DNA of 64,000 bases, from positions 248,001 to 312,000 of the forward strand of contig CAVWCL010000020.1 in assembly GCA_963753485.1 (NCBI GenBank), in the 5' to 3' direction. Source of the DNA: CAWDLX01 sp963753485. Lineage in GTDB: Bacteria > Actinomycetota > Actinomycetes > Mycobacteriales > Micromonosporaceae. This document shows positions 43,401 to 50,876 of this stretch, piece after piece (the stretch's first letter is position 1; every line of letters begins with the position of its first letter). A program made the position numbers and the translations under genes. The notes beneath the pieces are model-generated. The model ran no database searches and had not been told where the DNA came from. It saw only the letters and a list, made by a program, of their open reading frames with translations.

Positions 43401-45158
43401 GTGGCCGTCGGCGATGACGCCGATGCCGCAGTCGGCGGTGCGCAGGGCGGCGTCGCCCTTGCCGGCGACCAGCGCCACCACCCGGCCGTCCTGCTGCAGC
43501 GCCCGCAGGGAGGTGGCGAGGTGGCTGCCGCCGGCGACGGTGGCGTCGACGGCGAAGCGGCGATCCAGCCCGCTGCCGACACCGGCGATCGCGAGCTGGC
43601 CGATCCGGCGCCCCGCCTCGATGAGTTCTTCCGCGAGCGGGTCCAGCTGCGGTGCCGCGCTGGCGATCGCCACCAGCCGTTCGCCGCGGCTCAATCCGAG
43701 CACCACCGCCCCCGGCCGGCGGGCCCGGCGGCCGAGCTGGCGGGCGGCCGGTCGCCCGGCGTCCACGGCGGCCAGCGGGCCGATCCGCCAGACTGCCCGT
43801 TCCCGTGGCGCCGGGCGCCGCGGGTCCAGCAGTCTCGTCGCCTGCGCGCGGGCCGACCGGGTCGCGGCCGGGGCCAGCGGCTCGCCGTCCGGACCGGTGA
43901 GCTCGAGCAGCTCGTACGGGCCGGTGATGAGCACACCAGCGTCGATGACGACGGTGTCGACGCGGTCGAGGTGGCGCAGCGCCGAGGTGTCCATGGCGAC
44001 CACGCCGCGCCGGCTCAGGCTCACCCCCAACCAGGACGCGAACGCCTCGCGGCCGGCGAGCGCGGCCTTCGGTGCGCCGTCGGCGACCACAGTGATGGCG
44101 CTGCGGGCATCGCCGGAGAGCGCCAGCGTGGCCACCGAGGCGATCAGCGAGGCGATGCCGGCCCGATCGGCGTACCGGTCAGCCGGCCCCGGCGGCAGCG
44201 GTCGCACCCGCGGCGTGGTCGCGACCGCGGCGGCGGCGCTGGGTCCGCGCCGCTCGTGCAGCTCCGGTTCGCGTCGGAGCCAGGCATCACGGCGGGCGGC
44301 GAGCTCGGCCGCCTGGCCGGCTCGTTGGGCCGCGTCAACGAGCAGTCCCAACGGTCCCTGGGACAGTGCCTGGGCGGCCGCTCCGGCCAGGGCGAGGGTG
44401 AGGTCGGCCGCGGCCGGTCCCAGCCGCGACTCAACCTCGTGCCGGATCCGCGGCGTGGCGTCCACCAGCGACAGGATCGGTGCGATGTCGGGCGGGATGC
44501 CCGGCAGGCGCAGGGCCCGGCGCAGCGTCGTCACCGCCGCCCCCGCCAGGTCGGCGCCGACCGCGATGAGCTGGCGGCGCAGCGGTTCCACGTCGGCCGG
44601 ATGCTCCGGCCGGTCGTGCGGGAATCCTTCGGTATGCCGGCCGTGCGCCTCCTCCACCGCCTCGATGACGTCGAGGATGGCCGCCGGATCGGTCTCGTCG
44701 CCGTCGAATGCGACCACCACCCGACCGACGACGGCGTTGACGTCGGCGACGTCCATGCCGGGGGTCGCGCGCAGCCGATCGACGAGGTGGCGGAAGTACA
44801 TGTCGGAGTCGGGCAGGTGGGCCCCGCGAAGCTCGATGTGGGCGCGACCGTTGCCCACCCACATGCGGCGGGTCGTCCGTTCGCGAGCGACCCGCGGCCA
44901 GCGCCGGGCCAGCCGGGCCAGCCGCCGCAGGGGTGAGGTCCCCTCCGCAACCTCGGTGGCGTCGGGCTGGGCGGCGTCGGGCTCAGCGGCGTCGGCCTGG
45001 GCGGCGTCGGGCTCGGTGGTGTCGGGCTCGGTGGTGTCGGGCTCGGTGGCGTCGGGTTTGGCGGGCTCGGCGTCCGGGTGCCGGCCCGCGCCGGGCCTGA
45101 GCTTCGCCACCACGCCCGCACCGCCTCGATCTCCGCTCGCCACCCGGCCGCCTGTCAC
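40497..45158 (-). CDS. Very long P-type ATPase (CtpH/CtpI-like) with internal degenerate copy
   Basis: A 1553-residue transporter, a size shared with mycobacterial CtpH and CtpI. Residues 34-70 are acidic repeats and residues 95-175 a small alpha/beta domain like a metal-binding domain without its cysteines. Residues about 330-640 look like a decayed P-type catalytic unit: VVIDAGVLITG (403-413) stands where DKTGT should be, and LVAGKGDAALRTADCGIGV (563-581) where the hinge should be. Residues 700-1553 are a complete ATPase: TGES 843-846, PEGLP about 957-961, phosphorylated Asp1000 in DKTGTLTEG, MTGDGAND. The transported ion is unknown. The start (GTG 45158) is uncertain. Confidence 0.85.
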   Translation of the reverse strand: MTGGRVASGDRGGAGVVAKLRPGAGRHPDAEPAKPDATEPDTTEPDTTEPDAAQADAAEPDAAQPDATEVAEGTSPLRRLARLARRWPRVARERTTRRMWVGNGRAHIELRGAHLPDSDMYFRHLVDRLRATPGMDVADVNAVVGRVVVAFDGDETDPAAILDVIEAVEEAHGRHTEGFPHDRPEHPADVEPLRRQLIAVGADLAGAAVTTLRRALRLPGIPPDIAPILSLVDATPRIRHEVESRLGPAAADLTLALAGAAAQALSQGPLGLLVDAAQRAGQAAELAARRDAWLRREPELHERRGPSAAAAVATTPRVRPLPPGPADRYADRAGIASLIASVATLALSGDARSAITVVADGAPKAALAGREAFASWLGVSLSRRGVVAMDTSALRHLDRVDTVVIDAGVLITGPYELLELTGPDGEPLAPAATRSARAQATRLLDPRRPAPRERAVWRIGPLAAVDAGRPAARQLGRRARRPGAVVLGLSRGERLVAIASAAPQLDPLAEELIEAGRRIGQLAIAGVGSGLDRRFAVDATVAGGSHLATSLRALQQDGRVVALVAGKGDAALRTADCGIGVIADGHPVPWGAHLLCGPGLAQAVRILDAVTAARTVSRRGSLISVWGSGAGALLALAGPARTATSRALLAVNTAAGAAVAAGGLASLRLARRPDPVGRDRRDWHAMAAGEALDALGAAPGGLAQSQAQARLAEQPVPARFDDVGLARATLDELANPLTPALATGAAMSAASGSVTDAALIASVVATNALLGGVQRVGAGRALRRLFRASATRARVQRNGVEAEVDADQVVPGDIVHFGAGDAVVGDCRILAAADLEMDESSLTGESQLVAKGADPVPATNVAERSSMLYEGTVVGAGRATAVVVATGGGTEVGHSLHASRAGAPEGGVRNRLRVLTRATVPVALGAGAALIGTGLLRGRGIRESLGTGVGLAVAAVPEGLPLVATVAQLAAARRLSRHNVLVRNPATMEALGRVDVLCFDKTGTLTEGEVRLGRVSDGRDDTTVDRLDHTYRLVLAAGLRASPPSGGELPHPTDRAVVAAGQAADVGSDEGRPGWRLVDEVPFESARGYHATLGATHAGQVLSVKGAPEVVLPLCRTWLRDGASQPLDRAARAGIDAEIDRLAAQGYRLLAVAERAASTRAELDQTRVVRLDFLGLLAFADPVRPTSAQAIAGLRAAGVRVIMATGDHPSTAESIAAELGILADGRVVTGAELDRIDDQTLAERSPMISVFARVTPTHKVRIVRALRQAGHTVAMTGDGANDAAAIRLADVGVALGDRGTDAAREAADLVVIDDGIESIIEAMVEGRAMWAAVRDAVSVLVGGNLGEIAFTLGTGLFSATGSPLHARQLLLINLLTDMLPSLALAVGARARPDPADLLEEGPDASLGAALTREVAVRAAATAASATGAWLVARATTATPAYAGTVALGAMVGTQLGQTVAAGYRSPLVLGASAVSAAALTAIIQTPGVSHFFGCRPLGPLGWATVLTASAAGTGASVLASSALTATARRRRPVAAGAGLAELVHPAPAGRTLA
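44951..45059 (-). repeat. Short tandem repeats coding acidic EPDTT-like units
   Basis: Near-identical 15-base units (TCGGGCTCGGTGGTG on the plus strand and variants) encode residues about 34-69 of the long P-type ATPase as EPDTT, EPDAA and QPDAT units. Copy number probably varies between strains. Confidence 0.75.
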
Positions 45159-45283
45159 GCTCGCCGATCCCGGCCGGCCGGGTCGTCGAACGCGTCACCC
45201 GCTGCGGGTGATCTGCCGCGGCGGTGGCGAGGGGCCGGCGCCCGGAGGGCGGGCCCTGTGACCTGGGGCCCGCCCGGCGGGGA

Positions 45284-45297
45284 GGGCCTTGTGACCC
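45284..45297. promoter_or_regulatory. Candidate DevR operator between two P-type ATPase genes
   Basis: GGGCCTTGTGACCC, a full match to the dyad, 53 bases before the GTG of the CtpF-like gene (45351) and 125 bases before the divergent ATPase start. Confidence 0.5.
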
Positions 45298-45350
45298 TGG
45301 CGAATGTGCCGGCCGGCCGGCAGCGTGGGAGCGGACGAAGCGAGGTGCGC

Positions 45351-47942
45351 GTGGACCAGGTGAGCGTGGCCGTGCTCGACGACGGCGGCCTGACCGAGGC
45401 CGAGGCGGCTGGCCGGCTGGCCACCGACGGCGCCAACGTACTACCGGCGCAGCACCGCGTCGCGATCTGGCGCCGGGTCCTGCTGCAGCTGCGGGACCCG
45501 CTGGTGCTGGTGCTGCTGGTCGCCGCGGCGTTGACCATCATCACCGGTGACTGGGCGGACGCCGCGGTCATCGCCCTGGTCGTCGCGGTCAACACCACCG
45601 TCGGCGTGGCCCAGGAGGTCAAGGCGGACCGCGCGATCACCGCCCTCTCGGCGATGACGGCGCCGGAGGCGCGGGTCATGCGCGACGGTGCCCAGCGCCT
45701 GGTGCCGGCGGCCGAGGTCGTCGTCGGCGATCTGCTCGTGCTGGCCGAAGGCGACATCGTGCCGGCCGACGCGACCGTGGTCGAGTCGGCCGCGCTGTTG
45801 GTCGACGAGGCCGCCCTGACCGGAGAGTCGGTGCCGGTGGACAAGGCGGCGGCGGCGGCCGGCGATGAGCATCCCGCCGACGTGGTCAGCGCCGGCACCG
45901 TCGTGGTCCGCGGCCGTGGCCAGGCCCGGGTCACCGCAACCGGTCTGGCCAGCGCGATGGGTCAGGTCGCCGCGATGATGACGATGGTGCCGGCGCTGAC
46001 GCCGTTGCAGCGCCGACTCGTCGGGGTCGGCCGGGCGCTCGCCGCGGCGGCGGTGCTCCTCTGCGCGGTCGTGCTCGTGCTCGGCCTGGCCCGTGGCGAA
46101 CCGGTTGAGCTGATGGTGGTCGCGGCGATCAGCCTCGTGGTGGCCGCGGTGCCCGAGTCCCTGCCGGCCGTGGTCACGCTCGCGCTCGCTCTCGGCGCCC
46201 GGCGGATGGCGGCGCGGCATGCGTTGGTGCGCCGCCTCCCCGCGGTCGAGACACTCGGCTCCGTGACCGTGCTGGCCACCGACAAGACCGGGACGCTCAC
46301 CGAAGGCTCGATGTTCGCCGCGCACCTGTGGACTCCGGCCCGGGCGGTCGCGGTCTCCGGCCACGGGTACACCCCCGACGGGGCGCTGCACGAGTTGGGC
46401 CAGCCCGTGTCGTTGGCTGCGGCGACCGATGTGATGCGGCTGCTCGCCGCGGTGGTGCTGTGCAACGACGCCACCCTCCGCCCGCCCACCGGTGACGGTG
46501 ACGAGTGGGGGGTGGTCGGCGACCCGACCGAGGCGGCGCTGCTCGCCGTGGGCGGCAAGGCGGGCCTGGACCCGCTCCGGCTCGTCCGGGAGCTGCCACG
46601 CATCGCCGAGTTGCCCTTCGACAGCGTGCGCAAGCGGATGACCACACTGCACCGGTTGCCCGACGGTGGCCTGCGGATCCTCTGCAAGGGCGCACCCGAG
46701 GCGGTGCTGAGCCGGCAGGTGCTGGTGACCGACACCGCCGTGGTCGAAACCGCCGTGGGTCGGGCGGCTGAGCTGGCCCGCGAGGGCTACCGGGTGCTGG
46801 CGGTCGCCGCCGCCGACCGGGCCGCGCCGGCGAACCACTCCGACGACGAGCCGGAGCACGACCTCGAGCTGCTCGGGCTGATCGCGCTGGCTGACCCGGT
46901 TCGGGCCGCGGCCGCGACCACCATCGCGGCGTGCCGGTCGGCTGGTATCACCCCGGTGCTCATCACCGGTGACCATCCGGCAACCGCCCGGGCCGTCGCG
47001 GTGACGGTCGGCATCATCGAGCCCGGGCAGCCCGTCGTCGACTGCCGTGAGCTGCTCCCGGGCGATCCGCGGCTGGGCACCGCCCGGGTGTTCGCCCGGG
47101 CCACCCCCGCGCAGAAGCTGGACATCATCCAGGCCCGGCGGGAGCGCGGTGACGTGGTCGCGATGACCGGCGACGGGGTCAACGACGGCCCGGCCCTGCG
47201 GCGCGCCGACATCGGAGTGGCGATGGGCCGGCGGGGCACTGAGGTGGCCCGGCAGGCGGCCGACCTGGTGCTCGCCGACGATGAGCTGGGCACCGTCGTG
47301 GCCGCGGCCGAGGAGGGGCGGCGGGTCTACGCCAACATCCGCCGGTTCCTGCTCTACGCCCTCTCCGGCGGCACCGCCGAGATCCTGGTGATGCTCATCG
47401 GGCCGTTCCTGGGGTTGCCCCTGCCGCTGCTGCCGGCCCAGATCCTCTGGGTGAACCTGATGACCCATGGCCTGCCCGGGGTCGCGCTGGGCGGCGAGCC
47501 GGTGGACCCCTCGGTCATGCGCCAACCTCCCCGACCCCCGGCCGAGAGCGTGCTCGGCGCCGGGCTGTGGCTCCGTATCGGTCGGGTGGGCGTGGTCATC
47601 GCCGCGGTCACGTTGGGATTGGCGGTGTGGGCTCAGAGCACCGGCCGGCCCTGGCAGAGCATGGCGTTCTTCGCCCTGGGCGCGACCCAGCTCGCCGTCG
47701 CCATCGGGTCCCGGGCCCGCCCGGGCACCTCGGCGAACCCGATGCTGCTCATCGCCGTCGCGGGCGCGCTGGGCCTGCAGGTGGGTGCGGTCTACCTGCC
47801 GCCGCTGCGGGACCTGCTCGGCACCGAGCCACTCGCGCCGCTGGACCTGCTGGTGGCCGCCGGGGCGGCGACCCTCGGGTACGCGGCGATCCGGTTGGAC
47901 CGCGTGATCCATCCGCAGCCCGAGCCGGAGACCGCGGCCTGA
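45351..47942 (+). CDS. P2A-type cation ATPase (CtpF-like, probably calcium)
   Basis: An 863-residue P2-type ATPase with cation-ATPase N-terminus, actuator loop (ALTGESVPVDK), TM4 motif VPESLPAVVT, phosphorylation site TDKTGTLTEG, hinge MTGDGVNDGPALR, and a C-terminal cation_ATPase_C region (ILWVNLMTHGLPGVALG). The TM4 PESLP and the overall pattern are those of SERCA/PMR1-like pumps. M. tuberculosis CtpF (Rv1997) is of this type and belongs to the DosR regulon. GTG 45351 follows GAGG; no ATG lies nearby. A full DevR-type dyad is 53 bases upstream, which supports control by the system at 8.9-11.2 kb. Confidence 0.9.
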   Translation: MDQVSVAVLDDGGLTEAEAAGRLATDGANVLPAQHRVAIWRRVLLQLRDPLVLVLLVAAALTIITGDWADAAVIALVVAVNTTVGVAQEVKADRAITALSAMTAPEARVMRDGAQRLVPAAEVVVGDLLVLAEGDIVPADATVVESAALLVDEAALTGESVPVDKAAAAAGDEHPADVVSAGTVVVRGRGQARVTATGLASAMGQVAAMMTMVPALTPLQRRLVGVGRALAAAAVLLCAVVLVLGLARGEPVELMVVAAISLVVAAVPESLPAVVTLALALGARRMAARHALVRRLPAVETLGSVTVLATDKTGTLTEGSMFAAHLWTPARAVAVSGHGYTPDGALHELGQPVSLAAATDVMRLLAAVVLCNDATLRPPTGDGDEWGVVGDPTEAALLAVGGKAGLDPLRLVRELPRIAELPFDSVRKRMTTLHRLPDGGLRILCKGAPEAVLSRQVLVTDTAVVETAVGRAAELAREGYRVLAVAAADRAAPANHSDDEPEHDLELLGLIALADPVRAAAATTIAACRSAGITPVLITGDHPATARAVAVTVGIIEPGQPVVDCRELLPGDPRLGTARVFARATPAQKLDIIQARRERGDVVAMTGDGVNDGPALRRADIGVAMGRRGTEVARQAADLVLADDELGTVVAAAEEGRRVYANIRRFLLYALSGGTAEILVMLIGPFLGLPLPLLPAQILWVNLMTHGLPGVALGGEPVDPSVMRQPPRPPAESVLGAGLWLRIGRVGVVIAAVTLGLAVWAQSTGRPWQSMAFFALGATQLAVAIGSRARPGTSANPMLLIAVAGALGLQVGAVYLPPLRDLLGTEPLAPLDLLVAAGAATLGYAAIRLDRVIHPQPEPETAA

Positions 47943-47950
47943 CGATCGGC

Positions 47951-48346
47951 TCAGTCGCCGACGCCGCTCTGCGGTCCCGCTTCCTGCGCCAGCAGCTCCG
48001 GTTCGCGCCGGCGCGCCTGACGCAGATGCCACACGAACACCGGCGTACCGACGATGACCGCGACCGTCCCGTAGAGCGCGTCGGCGTACCCGCCGACCCG
48101 CGCCGCAGCGATCGCGTCGGCGCGGGCCTGGTCGCGTTCCTGCGGCGTCAGCGGCGCGCCGGTCGGCCCGGTGGTGCCGGGGTAGCCGGCGTAGCGCACC
48201 TCGCTGGCGATCTGCGGGAGCGCCGCGGTAACCAGCCCGCGCAGACCACCGATCACCCCGACCAGGGCGATGACCAGCCCGATGGCGGCCGCCAGGTAGT
48301 AGTACAGGCTGGGTAGCCAGAATCCCGGCCGTCGTTGCGCTGCCAT
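47951..48346 (-). CDS. Small two-helix membrane protein
   Basis: A 131-residue protein with helices at about residues 10-35 and 88-108, an external loop rich in Gly, Pro and Thr with several acidic residues between them, and an Arg/Glu-rich tail. The ATG at 48346 is well supported by GGAGG four bases upstream. It converges with the CtpF-like pump (8 bases between stops). I do not recognise the family. A full DevR-type dyad 114 bases upstream may serve this gene or the divergent glycosyltransferase. Confidence 0.7.
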   Translation of the reverse strand: MAAQRRPGFWLPSLYYYLAAAIGLVIALVGVIGGLRGLVTAALPQIASEVRYAGYPGTTGPTGAPLTPQERDQARADAIAAARVGGYADALYGTVAVIVGTPVFVWHLRQARRREPELLAQEAGPQSGVGD

Positions 48347-48459
48347 GGCACCTCCGAGTGCGCGTGGACGTGATGTGATCATGATTGGTGCGGTCCAGGC
48401 TGGCGTCAACGGCCGTCCGGCTCGATCCGCCGGCGGCCCAGCCGGCGCACCCGACACCG

Positions 48460-48473
48460 GGGGCCGGCGGCCC
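48460..48473. promoter_or_regulatory. Possible DevR-type dyad upstream of small membrane protein/glycosyltransferase
   Basis: GGGGCCGGCGGCCC matches the dyad fully, but it lies in an extremely GC-rich stretch where chance matches are more likely. Confidence 0.3.
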
Positions 48474-48587
48474 GCCACGCGGGCATGGCGGAATCTCGGC
48501 AATCACCGGCCCGGCGCTGCGGGGGATACCACAATGGTCACCGACGACCAGCACCAACCGGGTGCGACCTGACGTGAGGTGAGGCGT

Positions 48588-49868
48588 GTGCCCACAGGTG
48601 CGGGGTGTCAGCCGGCGAGGTCCCGGGTCGGGCGGGTCCGCGGCCGGGTGGTCGCGCTCTCGGCCAGTGTCGGCGCCGGCCATGACGGCGCCACCAGTGA
48701 ACTCGCACGCCGGTTGCGCGCCCGGGGGTTCGCGGTCGATCAGTACGACTTCATGGCCATGCTGCCGGGGCGCCTGGGCGCGCGCGCCATCAGCGCGCAC
48801 AACATCGTCCTGCGCCGGGCGCCCTGGGTCTACGGTGGGTTGTTCGCCATCGGCCGGCGGTTCGCGGTCACCGCGCCGATCACGCGGGCCCTGCTCTACC
48901 CGGTCCGCCGACGACTGCTCGGCGTGCTCACCGGCGAGGAGCGCGCCGTGGTCTCGACATTCCCGCTCGCCAGCCAGGTTCTCGGGCCGCTGCGCCGCAC
49001 CGGGCGGCTCTCGGCACCGGCGATCACGGTCCTGACCGATTTCGCGATCCACCGGCACTGGATCGCGCCGGGGGTGGACGCCCACATCGCACCCCACCAC
49101 CAGGCCGCGGCTGCGGCGCTGGCGCTCGGCGGCGGCGGCATCCGGGTCGCCGGCCCGCTGGTGTCGCCCGCCTACCGCCGAACCTCACTCGACAAGCAGG
49201 AGGCCCGCGAGCGCTGTGGGCTGCCGGCGGGGCGACTCGCCCTCGTGGTGGCCGGTTCGTGGGGGGTTGGTGAGGTGGAGCAGACGGTCGCCGACATCAC
49301 CCGGCTCGGGGTGGCCACGCCGGTCGTGGTCTGCGGTGCCAACACGGCCCTGCGCCAGCGGCTGCGGGACGGGGGGGTCCGCTACGCCCTCGGCTGGGTG
49401 GACGACATGCCCACCCTGATGCGGGCCGTCGACGTCCTGGTCGAGAACGCCGGCGGGCTGACCGCGGTCGAGGCGATGGCGTGCGGGCTGGCCGTGCTGA
49501 CCTACCGGCCCATCCCGGGCCACGGCACCGACAACGCCGGCGCGCTGGACCGGGCCGGGGTGGCGACCTGGGCCCGCTCGGCCGCCGCTCTCGGCGCGGC
49601 GATCCGCGAGCTGGCCGATGCGAGCCCCGGCGACCGGCAACGTCGCGCCGCCGGCCTGCTCTTCGGTGCGGACGCCGCGGAGGCGATCGCCCAGATCGTG
49701 GCGGCCAGTTCGGTTCCCCGACCGGCCATGCCGCGCCGGGTCGCGCCGCCGCTGCGGTCGGGTCCGCGCAACCGGCGGGTCGCCGCGCTCTGGGCCGGTG
49801 CCGGGCTCGGCGCACTGGTCGCGATGACCCTGTCCCGCCGCGGCCGCCCGCGCCGGACCAGCCGCTGA
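48588..49868 (+). CDS. MurG/MGDG-synthase-like glycosyltransferase
   Basis: A 426-residue GT-B fold protein. The N-terminal domain starts with VALSASVGAGHDGATSELARRL, shortened here to SASVGAGHDGAT, the acceptor loop of monogalactosyldiacylglycerol synthases and MurG relatives. The C-terminal nucleotide-sugar domain has GWVDDMPTLMRAVDVLVENAG and EAMACGLAVLTY. It probably transfers a sugar to a membrane lipid. The C-terminal 20 residues hold a hydrophobic stretch then a basic tail. GTG 48588 follows GAGGTG. The gene ends beside the fourth 64-bp palindrome. Confidence 0.85.
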   Translation: MPTGAGCQPARSRVGRVRGRVVALSASVGAGHDGATSELARRLRARGFAVDQYDFMAMLPGRLGARAISAHNIVLRRAPWVYGGLFAIGRRFAVTAPITRALLYPVRRRLLGVLTGEERAVVSTFPLASQVLGPLRRTGRLSAPAITVLTDFAIHRHWIAPGVDAHIAPHHQAAAAALALGGGGIRVAGPLVSPAYRRTSLDKQEARERCGLPAGRLALVVAGSWGVGEVEQTVADITRLGVATPVVVCGANTALRQRLRDGGVRYALGWVDDMPTLMRAVDVLVENAGGLTAVEAMACGLAVLTYRPIPGHGTDNAGALDRAGVATWARSAAALGAAIRELADASPGDRQRRAAGLLFGADAAEAIAQIVAASSVPRPAMPRRVAPPLRSGPRNRRVAALWAGAGLGALVAMTLSRRGRPRRTSR

Positions 49869-49891
49869 CGCGCCCTTCCCGTCGCCCTTCC

Positions 49892-49955
49892 CGTCGATCT
49901 AGGGCTTGCGCACATGATTGGAGATCGAACCATGTGCCTACGCCCTAGATCGACG
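49892..49955. repeat. 64-bp dispersed palindrome, copy 4
   Basis: Same element as at 2486, 5270 and 27576, with a few mismatches between arms. It lies between two tandem plus-strand genes, so here it could end the glycosyltransferase transcript before the DMT-transporter gene. Confidence 0.88.
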
Positions 49956-49990
49956 GGGAAGAGGGTGAGCGGACGTGCGACAGTGTCGGG

Positions 49991-50866
49991 ATGACCGCGA
50001 CTGCCGTCGTCATCGCGCTCGCGGCTGCCTGCTGCTACGCGTTCGCGTCGACGCTGCAGCACCTCGCCGCCCGCCGCGAGCGTCCACAGTCGACGCTCGA
50101 CCCGCGGCTGCTGGCGCGGCTGCTGCGACGGCCGATCTGGCTCGCCGGCGGTGCGGCCGACATCGCCGGGGCCGGCCTGCACGCCTCGGCGCTGGCCTTC
50201 GGCCCGCTGTCGCTGGTGCAGCCGCTGCTCGTGAGCGGCCTGGTGCTGGCCATCCCGCTCGAGGCCGCCATGGATCGACGCCGCCCCCAGCCGCGCGACC
50301 TCGCCGCAGTGGTGCTCAGCGGCGCCGGGCTGGCCATCTTCGTCATCGTTGCCGACCCGATGCCGGGTGACCCGGAGCCCTCAACGCCCGCGCTCGCCAC
50401 GGTCACGGTGGGCATCGCGCTGGCCGTGAGCGTCCTGCTGGTGCTGGCCCGCCGCCGTACCGCGGAGGTCCGGGCCGGGTTGCTCGGGGTGGCGACCGGC
50501 CTGCTCTACGGCTTCGTCGCCGCGCTGGCGAAGGCGTGCGTCGCCCGGTTCGAGGTGGATCCCTGGGGCCTGCTGGTGGACTGGCGGGCGTACACGCTGA
50601 TCCTGGTCGGCGTGTGGGCCATCGCGCTGAACCAGAACGCTTTCCAGGCCGGCCGGCTGGCCGCCCCGCTGATCGCGATCGCGCTCACCGATCCGGCGGT
50701 CAGCCTGATCATCGGTGTGACCGTCTTTTCGGAGCGGCTCAACACCGGCGGCATCCGCCTCCTGGTGGAGATCCTGGCGGTGCTCGCCATGGTACGTGGC
50801 CTGGTGACCGCCAGCACCGCCCGTACCGCCGGCCGGAAGTCCACTCAGGACGCCGTGCACTCGTAG
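49991..50866 (+). CDS. DMT-superfamily transporter
   Basis: A 291-residue integral membrane protein with nine to ten predicted helices in two similar halves (LVQPLLVSGLVLAIPLEAAM, shown as VQPLLVSGLVLAIPLE, and ALTDPAVSLIIGVTVFSERL), a pattern of drug/metabolite transporters and the NIPA-like EamA relatives. Substrate unknown. The ATG at 49991 lacks a strong ribosome site. The gene converges with the large LuxR-type regulator 10 bases after its stop. Confidence 0.85.
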   Translation: MTATAVVIALAAACCYAFASTLQHLAARRERPQSTLDPRLLARLLRRPIWLAGGAADIAGAGLHASALAFGPLSLVQPLLVSGLVLAIPLEAAMDRRRPQPRDLAAVVLSGAGLAIFVIVADPMPGDPEPSTPALATVTVGIALAVSVLLVLARRRTAEVRAGLLGVATGLLYGFVAALAKACVARFEVDPWGLLVDWRAYTLILVGVWAIALNQNAFQAGRLAAPLIAIALTDPAVSLIIGVTVFSERLNTGGIRLLVEILAVLAMVRGLVTASTARTAGRKSTQDAVHS

Positions 50867-50876
50867 GGTCGGGCGC

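Noticed and set aside
42468..45261. Long plus-strand frames of over 800 codons
   Set aside because: Antisense to the long P-type ATPase, whose motifs (TGES, DKTGT, GDGAND) are all on the minus strand.
45441..49100. A 1219-codon minus-strand frame
   Set aside because: Antisense to the CtpF-like ATPase and the glycosyltransferase. Long antisense frames are expected at this GC content; the composition is not protein-like.
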